9,328 nucleotides of DNA, taken from assembly GCA_025361105.1 (NCBI GenBank), contig JANYAW010000122.1, forward strand, positions 1-9,328, written 5' to 3'. Source of the stretch: Rhodocyclaceae bacterium. GTDB taxonomy: Bacteria; Pseudomonadota; Gammaproteobacteria; Burkholderiales; Rhodocyclaceae. Positions within the stretch are counted from its first letter, which is position 1. Each line of letters begins with the position of its first letter. Under the pieces are notes generated by a model, which was given only the letters and a program-made list of their open reading frames with translations, did no database searches and was not told where the DNA came from. Below, one piece after another: positions 1 through 5,895 of this stretch. The position numbers and the translations under genes are program-made.

Positions 1-291
1 CCGGCGATGAAGCCGGTCGAAGCCTGGTCGAAAATGGCCCATCGCGAAACTGAGCGTGTAGCGATTGACGAGCTCGAAGGCCGCATCACCGCCATGCTGG
101 TCACGCCTTATCCACCGGGCATTCCGCTACTCATCCCCGGCGAGCGCTTTAACCGCACCATCGTCCAATACCTGCAATTTGCCCGCGATTTCAATGCGGC
201 GTTTCCGGGCTTTGAGACCGAGATACATGGGCTGGTGAAAGAAGCCGTCGGCGGCGAGATTCGCTACGGTGTGGATTGCGTGCCGGCGTGA
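1..291 (+). CDS. Orn/Lys/Arg decarboxylase, C-terminal fragment (5' end outside window)
   Basis: This is the last 96 codons of a gene that begins before the window; the frame is open from base 1 to the TGA at 289-291. The family is PLP-dependent (fold type I) and decarboxylates ornithine, lysine or arginine to the polyamine precursors putrescine, cadaverine or agmatine. What shows this is the C-terminal-domain signature: a segment reading ELEGRITAMLVTPYPPGIPL, then LIPGERF, then a stretch ending in FPGFETEIHGL. The PYPPGIPLLIPGE block is typical of the large bacterial arginine/lysine/ornithine decarboxylases. The PLP-binding lysine and substrate-defining residues lie outside the window, so specificity cannot be decided. 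It is followed by a 67-bp gap and hisF. The ATG at 7-9 is an internal methionine, not the start. Confidence 0.85.
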   Translation, partial: PAMKPVEAWSKMAHRETERVAIDELEGRITAMLVTPYPPGIPLLIPGERFNRTIVQYLQFARDFNAAFPGFETEIHGLVKEAVGGEIRYGVDCVPA

Positions 292-358
292 GGGTTCAAA
301 GGCGAGTGGCGATAAACTCCGCTCGGCGCAATTCGCCTTAGCCACTTCGGAAACTACC

Positions 359-1117
359 ATGCTCGCCAAACGTATCATTCCTTGCCTTGACGTCAACGCT
401 GGTCGCGTGGTCAAGGGAGTTAATTTCCTTGAGTTGCGTGATGCGGGAGATCCGGTGGAGATTGCGCAGCGATATGACGAACAGGGTGCGGATGAGATTA
501 CGTTTTTGGATATCACTGCATCGTCGGATGATCGCGACATGATTTTGCATATCATCGAAGCCTGTGCCGAAAAAGTATTTATTCCGCTCACAGTCGGTGG
601 TGGTGTGCGCCGTGTTGAAGATGTGCGGCGACTGCTTAACGCGGGGGCGGACAAGGTCAGCATGAATACAGCGGCGGTGACCAATCCGCAATTGGTGAAT
701 GATGCGTCGGCCAAAGTTGGCGCGCAATGTATTGTGGTGGCGATTGATGCCAAGCAAACTTCGCCCGGGCATTGGGATGTTTTTACCCACGGCGGACGCA
801 ACAATACGGGCATGGATGCGATCGCTTGGGCGCGCAAAGTTGAGGCCTTGGGGGCGGGCGAAATTTTGCTCACCAGCATGGATAGGGACGGCACCAAAAT
901 TGGCTTTGATTTGGCGCTGACGCGCGCAGTGGCCGATGCAGTTTCAATTCCGGTGATTGCCAGTGGCGGTGTGGGTACGCTGCAACATCTGGCCGATGGT
1001 GTGACCGAGGGCAGGGCCGATGCGGTGTTGGCGGCGAGCATTTTTCACTATGGCGAATACACGGTGCGACAAGCCAAAGAATTCATGCAGCAACGTGGAA
1101 TTGAGGTACGGTTATGA
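359..1117 (+). CDS. hisF: Imidazole glycerol phosphate synthase cyclase subunit HisF
   Basis: HisF takes ammonia from the HisH glutaminase and converts PRFAR to imidazole glycerol phosphate and AICAR, linking histidine and purine synthesis in the cytoplasm. The 252-residue product is the usual length and begins MLAKRIIPCLDV. It is a (beta-alpha)8 barrel. The two catalytic aspartates are visible as D11 (in IPCLDV) and D130 (in VVAIDAK). Phosphate-binding glycines appear in TVGGGVR (about residues 78-84) and ASGGVG (about 201-206). The start at 359 is chosen because family members begin at this MLAKR; the frame stays open upstream but that part has no family similarity. A weak GGAAA lies 5 nt upstream. 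The stop overlaps the hisI start by 4 nt (ATGA). hisA and hisH, common upstream partners, are not present in the visible upstream sequence. Confidence 0.97.
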   Translation: MLAKRIIPCLDVNAGRVVKGVNFLELRDAGDPVEIAQRYDEQGADEITFLDITASSDDRDMILHIIEACAEKVFIPLTVGGGVRRVEDVRRLLNAGADKVSMNTAAVTNPQLVNDASAKVGAQCIVVAIDAKQTSPGHWDVFTHGGRNNTGMDAIAWARKVEALGAGEILLTSMDRDGTKIGFDLALTRAVADAVSIPVIASGGVGTLQHLADGVTEGRADAVLAASIFHYGEYTVRQAKEFMQQRGIEVRL

Positions 1118-1512
1118 ACCCCGCAAAAACCCCCGCTGCGCTAGATGAATTGGCATGGGATGCAAACGGCTTAGCGCCAGCGATTGCGCAAGACGCGGTG
1201 AGTGGCGAAGTGCTGATGGTGGCGTGGATGAACCGCGAAGCCTTGGCGCAAACTTTGACAAGTGGCGAGGCCGTGTATTGGTCGCGCTCGCGCAATCGCT
1301 TGTGGCACAAGGGCGAGGAGTCCGGTCATACCCAGCGTGTGCTGGAAATAATGACCGATTGCGATAGCGATGTGATTTTGCTTAAAGTTGAACAAACTGG
1401 TGGTATCGCTTGTCACACCGGACGGCGTTCGTGTTTTTTTCGTCGCTTGACGGATGCTGGGTGGCAAGATGTTGCGCCGGTGTTGCGCGACCCCAAGGAG
1501 ATTTACAAATGA
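1114..1512 (+). CDS. hisI: Phosphoribosyl-AMP cyclohydrolase HisI
   Basis: HisI opens the purine ring of phosphoribosyl-AMP (third step of histidine synthesis), a Zn- and Mg-dependent cytoplasmic reaction. The 132-residue protein shows the family hallmarks. The MVAWMNREAL block is at residues 35-44 and SRSRNRLWHKGEESGHTQ at 57-74. The metal-binding D-C-D-S-D is at 82-86, and the ACHTGRRSCFFR segment at 99-110 supplies two of the three conserved cysteines (C83, C100, C107). It is a stand-alone enzyme, not the HisIE fusion seen in enterobacteria. A GAGG at 1103-1106 sits 7 nt before the ATG, inside hisF. It is translationally coupled on both sides, by ATGA overlaps with hisF and hisE. Confidence 0.97.
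   Translation: MNPAKTPAALDELAWDANGLAPAIAQDAVSGEVLMVAWMNREALAQTLTSGEAVYWSRSRNRLWHKGEESGHTQRVLEIMTDCDSDVILLKVEQTGGIACHTGRRSCFFRRLTDAGWQDVAPVLRDPKEIYK
1495..1500 (+). promoter_or_regulatory. Strong ribosome binding site for hisE inside hisI
   Basis: AAGGAG lies 8 nt before the ATG at 1509, within the last codons of hisI. It fixes the hisE start at 1509, although the hisE frame is open for about 100 bases further upstream. Confidence 0.8.
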
Positions 1513-1832
1513 TCAGTCCTGAAATTCTTCACCGGGTGCAGCAGACCTTGGTTGAACGCAAAGGTGCCGCGCCGGAATCTTCTTATGTCGCCGGTCTTTA
1601 CGCCAAAGGCACCGATACGATTTGCAAGAAAATCGCAGAGGAAGCGGCCGAAACCATCATGGCCGCGAAGGACGGCGAGCGTTTGCATTTGGTGCGTGAA
1701 ACCTGTGATTTGTGGTTTCACTCGCTGGTGCTGCTGACGCATTTTGGCATTGGTGTAGATGACATTCTGGCCGAGTTCCAACGCCGCGAAGGTATCTCGG
1801 GAATCGACGAAAAAAATAGCCGGGGAGCCTAA
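1509..1832 (+). CDS. hisE: Phosphoribosyl-ATP pyrophosphatase HisE
   Basis: HisE removes pyrophosphate from phosphoribosyl-ATP, the second step of histidine synthesis, feeding HisI. The 107-residue, all-helical MazG-like protein contains the expected KIAEEAAETIMAAKDG block (about residues 41-56), whose glutamates bind Mg. It also has ETCDLWFHSLVLL (about 64-76), ending in a variable tail after ILAEFQRREG. The start at 1509 is supported by the AAGGAG just upstream and by the 4-nt ATGA overlap with hisI. Its stop is followed after one base by the hinT start, so hinT is almost certainly cotranscribed and coupled. HisE as a separate gene next to hisI is usual outside the enterics. Confidence 0.95.
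   Translation: MISPEILHRVQQTLVERKGAAPESSYVAGLYAKGTDTICKKIAEEAAETIMAAKDGERLHLVRETCDLWFHSLVLLTHFGIGVDDILAEFQRREGISGIDEKNSRGA
1822..1827 (+). promoter_or_regulatory. Ribosome binding site deciding the hinT start
   Basis: GGGGAG lies 6 nt before the ATG at 1834, inside the end of hisE. It favours 1834 over the second in-frame ATG at 1846, which would be 18 nt away. Confidence 0.65.
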
Positions 1833-1833
1833 G

Positions 1834-2217
1834 ATGGAACACGCGATGAGTAACGAAAACAACTGCTTGTTTTGCCGCATCGTGAAGGGCGAAATTCCTT
1901 CGCGCAAAGTTTATGAGGACGAGGAAATTTACGCCTTCCACGACATCAATCCGGTCGCGCAAGTGCATTTCATGATTATCCCGAAACAGCACATTGCATC
2001 GCTGATGGAAGCAGACATGCGGCATCAAAAGGCGCTTGGTCACATCTTGGCCAAGGCCAACGAATTGGCGGTCAGTCAAGGGCTGACTGAAGGCTTTCGC
2101 ACCATCATCAACACAGGCAGAATCGGCATGCAGGAGGTGTATCATCTTCATGCACACATTCTCGGCGGCACTGAGCCGCTCGGGGTCATGCTCAAACGGG
2201 GTTCGCGACCTGTTTAG
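1834..2217 (+). CDS. hinT: HIT-family purine nucleoside phosphoramidase (HinT-like)
   Basis: A 127-residue histidine-triad protein. HinT enzymes are small cytoplasmic dimers that hydrolyse adenosine or guanosine phosphoramidates and aminoacyl-adenylates. The signature H-x-H-x-H is clear at H104, H106 and H108 in VYHLHAHILGG. It is preceded by the nucleotide-binding IINTGRIGMQE and an N-terminal CLFCRIVKGEIPS (about residues 11-23), as in bacterial HinT. The C-terminus is slightly longer than in E. coli HinT and ends RGSRPV. It sits between hisE (1-nt gap) and tatA (24-nt gap). That position is common in betaproteobacterial his-tat clusters, but no functional link to either neighbour is shown. 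The physiological substrate is unknown. Confidence 0.93.
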   Translation: MEHAMSNENNCLFCRIVKGEIPSRKVYEDEEIYAFHDINPVAQVHFMIIPKQHIASLMEADMRHQKALGHILAKANELAVSQGLTEGFRTIINTGRIGMQEVYHLHAHILGGTEPLGVMLKRGSRPV

Positions 2218-2231
2218 GTTTTAGCGCAATT

Positions 2232-2235
2232 GGAG
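2232..2235 (+). promoter_or_regulatory. Ribosome binding site deciding the tatA start
   Basis: GGAG is followed by six A residues and then ATG at 2242. This makes 2242 the start rather than the in-frame TTG at 2230, which overlaps the site itself. Confidence 0.7.
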
Positions 2236-2241
2236 AAAAAA

Positions 2242-2481
2242 ATGGGCGGTCTAAGTATTTGGCATTGGTTGATTTTGCTGGCGGTTGTCGTCGTCGTGTT
2301 CGGTACCAAAAAACTGCGCAATGTCGGTGGCGATTTGGCAGGTGCTGTGAAGGGTTTCAAAGATGGCATGAAGGATGGCAGTTCCGAGTCGACCGCGACC
2401 AAAGGTGCGACTGATCCCGCAGCGCAAGTCACTGGCCAAACCATCGACGTTGAATCGCATCGCGAAACAACGAAATCGTAA
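2242..2481 (+). CDS. tatA: Sec-independent translocase subunit TatA
   Basis: TatA polymerises in the inner membrane to form the conducting element of the twin-arginine pathway, which exports folded proteins. The 79-residue product has the standard layout. A short N-terminal transmembrane helix (LSIWHWLILLAVVVVVFG, about residues 4-21) is followed by the FGTKKL hinge, then the amphipathic helix (NVGGDLAGAVKGFKDGMKD) and a polar unstructured tail from about residue 45. FGTKKLRN..GGDLG-like sequence and short length separate it from TatB. The start is set by the GGAG site before 2242. It is followed by an 88-bp gap before tatB, the largest spacing inside this operon. Confidence 0.95.
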   Translation: MGGLSIWHWLILLAVVVVVFGTKKLRNVGGDLAGAVKGFKDGMKDGSSESTATKGATDPAAQVTGQTIDVESHRETTKS

Positions 2482-2569
2482 GCTTTGTCGGTGGCTGTTT
2501 CGGTCGCCGTTTGGCGGTCATTTCTGCTGCTGAAAATTCTCCCCAAAATAATTGTTATGGAATGTCGAG
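2482..2569 (+). other. tatA-tatB intergenic gap with a small GC-rich hairpin
   Basis: This is the only sizeable gap within the his-tat operon. It contains a short inverted repeat, CGCC (2505-2508) and GGCG (2513-2516) around a GTTT loop, extendable by a wobble pair. No T-run follows, so it is not a canonical terminator. It might tune the tatA:tatB ratio (TatA is normally in excess), but that is inference from position. Confidence 0.3.
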
Positions 2570-3013
2570 ATGCCTGAACTCAGTCTCAGTCATTTGATGA
2601 TCGTCGGCATCGTGGCGCTGATCGTCATCGGTCCCGAACGCCTGCCTCGCGTGGCGCGCACCATGGGGCATTTGTTGGGGCGTTTGCAGCGCTACGTGGG
2701 GCAAGTGAAGGCCGACATCAATCGCGAAATGCAGCTCGATGATTTGAAAAAATTTCAAGAACAAATGGTGGATGAAGCCGGCAAAATTAAATCTTCTTTT
2801 ACCGATGTAGGTGATGAGTTGCGCAGCGTTGAATCATCGCTGAATGCGTCGGTGATGACGGCTGCCGGTGAAGGATCAAAGGACAGCTTGTCACCAGACA
2901 GCGTGTCGCCAGCACCAACTGGCGAATTGCACGTAAATGCCGAAAGCGATGCTGACAACTGGAAACTCCCTGAGCCGCTGCCCGAATCTGTCGTCACACC
3001 GAGCAAACCCTGA
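2570..3013 (+). CDS. tatB: Sec-independent translocase subunit TatB
   Basis: TatB pairs with TatC to form the receptor for twin-arginine signal peptides at the inner membrane. The 147-residue protein starts MPELS. It has one transmembrane helix (about residues 5-20), the diagnostic GPERLPRVART hinge (21-31), a long amphipathic helix continuing through RLQRYVGQVKADINREM, and an acidic disordered tail. The start at 2570 is preferred because family members begin 4-6 residues before the helix; a GGAA at 2559-2562 lies 7 nt upstream. An in-frame TTG at 2552 would add six residues (MLWNVE) and is less likely. The tail carries the in-frame dispersed repeat (V112 to E119, read V-S-P-A-P-T-G-E). The stop overlaps tatC by one base (TGATG). 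Confidence 0.95.
   Translation: MPELSLSHLMIVGIVALIVIGPERLPRVARTMGHLLGRLQRYVGQVKADINREMQLDDLKKFQEQMVDEAGKIKSSFTDVGDELRSVESSLNASVMTAAGEGSKDSLSPDSVSPAPTGELHVNAESDADNWKLPEPLPESVVTPSKP
2898..2926 (+). repeat. Dispersed palindromic repeat, copy 1 (inside tatB, in frame)
   Basis: A 29-bp element contains the invariant core CCAGCACCAACTGGCG (2909-2924). The arms TCGCCAG (2906-2912) and CTGGCGA (2919-2925) pair perfectly over 7 bp around a CACCAA loop. It encodes residues V112-E119 of TatB, in the disordered C-terminal tail. The same element occurs at 5514-5542 and 8309-8337, all in plus orientation. This copy has the only perfect palindrome of the three. Confidence 0.85.
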
Positions 3014-3789
3014 TGGCTGATGGCGAGGAGAGTTTTCTCACCCATTTGATCGAGCTGCGCACGCGGCTGATTCGTGCTTTGTCGGCCGTCATCATCGTGT
3101 TTATTCCCACCGCGTTTTACGCCCGCGAGCTTTACGCTTTGCTTGCCGCGCCGCTGCTCGCCTCGCTACCTGTGGGCGGACAAATGATTGCGACGGACGT
3201 GGTCGGCGTATTCATGGTGCCGATGAAAGTTGCCTTGATGGTTTCTTTCCTGATCGCCTTACCTGCGGTGCTGTATCAAGTCTGGGCTTTTGTCGCACCG
3301 GGGCTGTATCAGCATGAAAAAAAGTTGGCGATGCCCTTGGTGGCTGCATCGGTGATTTTGTTTTTCACCGGTATGGCGTTTGCGTATTTCGCCTTCTTTC
3401 CGATGGTCTTCGGCTTCATGTCAAGGTTCGCGCCGGAAGGCGTGGCGTGGATGACCGACATCGAAAAATATTTGTCGTTTGTGATGACCATGTTCATCGC
3501 TTTTGGCATCACCTTTGAAGTGCCGGTTATTGTGATTGTGCTGACCAAGCTTGGTCTTGTCACCGTGCCGCAATTGCGCGAGTGGCGCTCTTATGTCATC
3601 GTCGGCGCATTCGCCGTGGCGGCAGTGTTCACGCCACCTGACGTGATTTCGCAATTCATGATGGCGATACCGCTATGCCTGCTTTATGAATTGGGTATCC
3701 TGCTGGCAGCATGGCTGGTCAAACTGCCGCTCGATCCCCATGCGCCGCGCGGTGACCAGAGTAACTTAGGCGCGGCAACCAAAGACTAA
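3013..3789 (+). CDS. tatC: Sec-independent translocase subunit TatC
   Basis: TatC is the polytopic inner-membrane core of the Tat receptor and recognises the twin-arginine signal. The 258-residue protein matches E. coli TatC along its length. It opens with FLTHLIELRTRL, with the conserved glutamate E14, and has six predicted membrane spans at about 20-37, 74-95, 107-134, 154-179, 194-208 and 215-235. Signature blocks include QMIATDVVGVF (57-67), YQVWAFVAPGLYQHEKK with E102, APEGV (140-144), TFEVPV with E169, and FTPPD ending at D210. There is no strong Shine-Dalgarno, so translation probably couples to tatB through the TGATG overlap. It is the last gene of the operon; the next gene converges after 14 bp. 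Confidence 0.97.
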   Translation: MADGEESFLTHLIELRTRLIRALSAVIIVFIPTAFYARELYALLAAPLLASLPVGGQMIATDVVGVFMVPMKVALMVSFLIALPAVLYQVWAFVAPGLYQHEKKLAMPLVAASVILFFTGMAFAYFAFFPMVFGFMSRFAPEGVAWMTDIEKYLSFVMTMFIAFGITFEVPVIVIVLTKLGLVTVPQLREWRSYVIVGAFAVAAVFTPPDVISQFMMAIPLCLLYELGILLAAWLVKLPLDPHAPRGDQSNLGAATKD

Positions 3790-3803
3790 ACAGCAGACTG
3801 ATT

Positions 3804-5000
3804 TCACTGAGTTTTAGCCACCGGCCGTTTGCCGATGCTGACGCTGACGCTAAGCACTTCTCCATTGCGGCGTAGATCGAATTGCGTGATGGTTCCGGGT
3901 GCGAGCTTGGCTATCAGCTCGAGCATGATTTGCGAATCTTCGACATGCTTGCCGGCAATACCGAGCAAGATGTCGCCGGGCTTGATGCCGGCTTTGTCCG
4001 CCGGACTGCCGCGCATCACGCCGGAAATCAGCGCGCCGTCGGTGTTCTTCAACTTGAACGATTCAGCGAGTTCCGGCGTCAGTTCCTGAACTTCGACCCC
4101 AACCCATCCGCGCGTCACCGAACCCTTGTTGAGAATTTGCTCCATCACGTTTTTCGCCAGTGAAACCGGAATCGCAAAGCCTATGCCCATCGAGCCGCCG
4201 CTCTGCGAATAAATCGCGGCGTTGATGCCAATCAGATTGCCGTTGGAATCAATCAGTGCGCCCCCAGAATTGCCCGGGTTAATCGCGGCATCGGTCTGAA
4301 TAAAATTCTCGAATCGATTGATGCCCAGGTGTGAGCGACCCAGAGCGGAGACAATGCCGGAAGTCACCGTTTGACCGACCCCAAATGGATTGCCAATGGC
4401 GAGCACCACATCACCGACACGCAAGGCATCGCTGTTGCCAAAACTAATCACCGGCAGCGGGTGATCACTCTGTATGCGCAGCACCGCCAAGTCCGATTCC
4501 GGATCAGTACCGACCACGCGGGCTTTGTATTTTCGATCATCACTGGCGGCGACTTCGATTTCGTCTGCGCCTTCGACGACATGAAAATTGGTCAACACAT
4601 AACCGTCGGGCGAGACCACCACGCCACTGCCCAGGCCATAGCGGCGCTGTGCTTCCTCGGGGAAACGGTCGCCAAAAAATTGACGGAACATCGGATCGTT
4701 GGCAAACGGATGGCGGGAAGTGCGAACTTGCTGGCTGGTATAAACATGCACCACCGCAGGCAGTGCGCGCTTGACCGCCTCGGCATGTGAGCGCAGTGGC
4801 GGCGAACTCCCCGGCGCAGGATTCGGCGCTTCGGTGATAGCAGCGGGCGCGCTTGTGGCGCTTGACGATGTCGGTTCGGAAAGCGCACGGCTGGTCAGCG
4901 AGGTGCTAGCCATCCATTCTGGCTTGAGCGTTTTGATGACGAACAAGACGGCCACACAGATGGTGACTGTCTGGGCAAAAATTAGCCAGAGGCGGCGCAT
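3804..5000 (-). CDS. Membrane-anchored S1C serine protease with one PDZ domain (DegS/AlgW-like)
   Basis: HtrA-family periplasmic proteases degrade or sense misfolded envelope proteins; DegS and AlgW trigger the sigmaE response by cutting the anti-sigma factor. This 398-residue protein has an N-terminal hydrophobic segment (about residues 5-22) without a clear signal-peptidase site, so it is probably an anchor. A Ser/Ala/Pro-rich linker (about 31-70) follows, then a trypsin-like domain with the complete triad H140 (LTNFHVV), D170 (ESDLAVL) and S245 (NPGNSGGAL), and a single PDZ domain (about 296-390). DegP/DegQ have two PDZ domains, so the DegS/AlgW class fits better, though some betaproteobacterial members are simply called Do-like. 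It converges with tatC and diverges from nif3. No strong ribosome binding site is seen before the ATG. No sigmaE, rseA or mucA gene is in the window. Confidence 0.9.
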   Translation of the reverse strand: MRRLWLIFAQTVTICVAVLFVIKTLKPEWMASTSLTSRALSEPTSSSATSAPAAITEAPNPAPGSSPPLRSHAEAVKRALPAVVHVYTSQQVRTSRHPFANDPMFRQFFGDRFPEEAQRRYGLGSGVVVSPDGYVLTNFHVVEGADEIEVAASDDRKYKARVVGTDPESDLAVLRIQSDHPLPVISFGNSDALRVGDVVLAIGNPFGVGQTVTSGIVSALGRSHLGINRFENFIQTDAAINPGNSGGALIDSNGNLIGINAAIYSQSGGSMGIGFAIPVSLAKNVMEQILNKGSVTRGWVGVEVQELTPELAESFKLKNTDGALISGVMRGSPADKAGIKPGDILLGIAGKHVEDSQIMLELIAKLAPGTITQFDLRRNGEVLSVSVSIGKRPVAKTQ

Positions 5001-5071
5001 AATTTGATCGCTGGAAGTTTTAGATGAGTAAATTCTATCCGCCGGAGATGCGGTCGATTTGAAGGAAATCT
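5001..5071. promoter_or_regulatory. Divergent promoter region between the protease and nif3
   Basis: These 71 bases must hold the promoters or leaders of both divergent genes. On the minus strand a -10-like TAGAAT (5032-5037) would start transcription about 25 nt before the protease ATG, but no good -35 accompanies it. On the plus strand TTGATC (5004-5009) and TAAATT (5029-5034) are spaced 19 bp, a weak candidate. GAAGGA at 5061-5066 is the nif3 ribosome binding site, 5 nt before its ATG. Only that last site is firm. Confidence 0.4.
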
Positions 5072-5866
5072 ATGCAAAAAATGTCACCAAAAGTATCAAC
5101 GGTATCAGCGGTATCAACACTTACGCGTACGGTACTGCGTGACTATCTTGAAGCGCTGCTCCAACCCACGCGCTTTCGCGACTATTGCCCGAATGGATTA
5201 CAAGTCGAAGGCCGCAGCGAAGTGCGCCGAATTGTCTGCGGTGTCACTGCGAATCAGGCATTGATAGACGCAGCGATAGCGACCAAAGCGGATGCGATTT
5301 TGGTACATCACGGCTGGTTTTGGAAATCAGAAGATGGCACGGTGACCGGCCATCGAAAATTGCGGATGGCGAGTTTGTTGGCGCATGACATTAATTTGTT
5401 TGCCTATCATTTACCGCTTGATGCGCATCCTGAATTGGGCAACAACGCGCAGCTTGCGGTGCGTTTGGGCTGGCAGATTACGGGGCGCTTTGGTGAGCAA
5501 GAAATCGGTTTTAACGGCGTGTTGCCAGCACCAACTGGCGCAAGTGAAGTAGCCAAACACGTCGCAAAAACTTTGCGACGTGAACCCCTGCTGATTGGCG
5601 ACCCAGACAAAATCATTACCCGTATTGCCTGGTGCACGGGCGGTGCGCAAAGTTATTTTGAAGCGGCTTTGGTGACTGGTGCCGACATGTTTGTCTCGGG
5701 CGAAATCTCCGAGCAAACGGTGCATCTGGCGCGTGAGACGGGGATGAGTTATCTGGCGGCCGGCCACCACGCTACCGAGCGCTATGGCGTGCAAGCGGTC
5801 GGCGCGCAGTTGGCAAAGACTTTTGGTGTTGAAGTGGAATACATCGACATCGACAATCCGGCTTGA
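5072..5866 (+). CDS. ybgI: Nif3-like dinuclear metal-centre protein (YbgI family)
   Basis: A 264-residue member of the Nif3/YbgI family, toroidal hexamers with a two-metal site. Their biochemical role is unsettled, and the common label GTP cyclohydrolase 1 type 2 is by similarity only. The product aligns with E. coli YbgI almost throughout: DYCPNGLQVEG (38-48), VHHGWFW with H79 and H80, HLPLDAHPELGNNAQLA with D117, AWCTGG (186-191), SGEISEQT (209-216) and GHHATERYG with H232 and E236. These residues correspond to the known metal ligands. The N-terminus is about 16 residues longer than in YbgI and contains a 9-bp triple tandem repeat. The dispersed palindromic repeat lies in frame at V150-A157 (PAPTG at 152-156), in a segment that differs between family members. 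In many betaproteobacteria petABC follows this gene; here a convergent FimV-like gene does. Confidence 0.93.
   Translation: MQKMSPKVSTVSAVSTLTRTVLRDYLEALLQPTRFRDYCPNGLQVEGRSEVRRIVCGVTANQALIDAAIATKADAILVHHGWFWKSEDGTVTGHRKLRMASLLAHDINLFAYHLPLDAHPELGNNAQLAVRLGWQITGRFGEQEIGFNGVLPAPTGASEVAKHVAKTLRREPLLIGDPDKIITRIAWCTGGAQSYFEAALVTGADMFVSGEISEQTVHLARETGMSYLAAGHHATERYGVQAVGAQLAKTFGVEVEYIDIDNPA
5092..5118 (+). repeat. 9-bp tandem repeat, three units, in the 5' end of nif3
   Basis: Units agtatcaac, ggtatcagc and ggtatcaac occur head to tail and encode the VST-VSA-VST part of the N-terminal extension (residues 8-16). In-frame slippage would add or remove three residues without harming the fold. Confidence 0.7.
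5514..5542 (+). repeat. Dispersed palindromic repeat, copy 2 (inside nif3, in frame)
   Basis: This copy carries the same invariant core CCAGCACCAACTGGCG (5525-5540), preceded by the shared GGCGTGT. The left arm differs (TTGCCAG), so the stem is GCCAG (5524-5528) with CTGGC (5535-5539) plus a T-G wobble. It is read as V-L-P-A-P-T-G-A, the same frame as copy 1 in tatB. Confidence 0.85.
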
Positions 5867-5877
5867 GCGCGAAATTC

Positions 5878-5895
5878 AGGATCGCAGCAAATCCT
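5878..5895. terminator. Weak hairpin between convergent nif3 and fimV-like genes
   Basis: AGGAT (5878-5882) and ATCCT (5891-5895) form a 5-bp stem with an 8-nt loop in the 28-bp convergent gap. There is no T-run on either side, so a bidirectional termination role is only a guess from position. Confidence 0.2.

Noticed and set aside
127..1041. Long minus-strand open frame (about 304 codons) opposite the decarboxylase end and hisF
   Set aside because: The opposite strand encodes a complete, motif-perfect HisF. The antisense product has no recognisable domain and is Ser/Thr/Ala-rich, as expected of an antisense frame.
2552..2570. TTG at 2552 as the tatB start
   Set aside because: It gives six extra residues (MLWNVE) before the usual N-terminus and lacks a ribosome binding site. 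ATG 2570 fits the family and has GGAA 7 nt upstream.
3784..3840. Terminator between convergent tatC and the protease gene
   Set aside because: I looked for a hairpin with a T-run in and around the 14-bp gap and found no convincing stem on either strand.
4371..4790. Plus-strand open frame opposite the serine protease
   Set aside because: It lies within the coding strand of a protease with an intact catalytic triad. No motif or ribosome binding site supports it.
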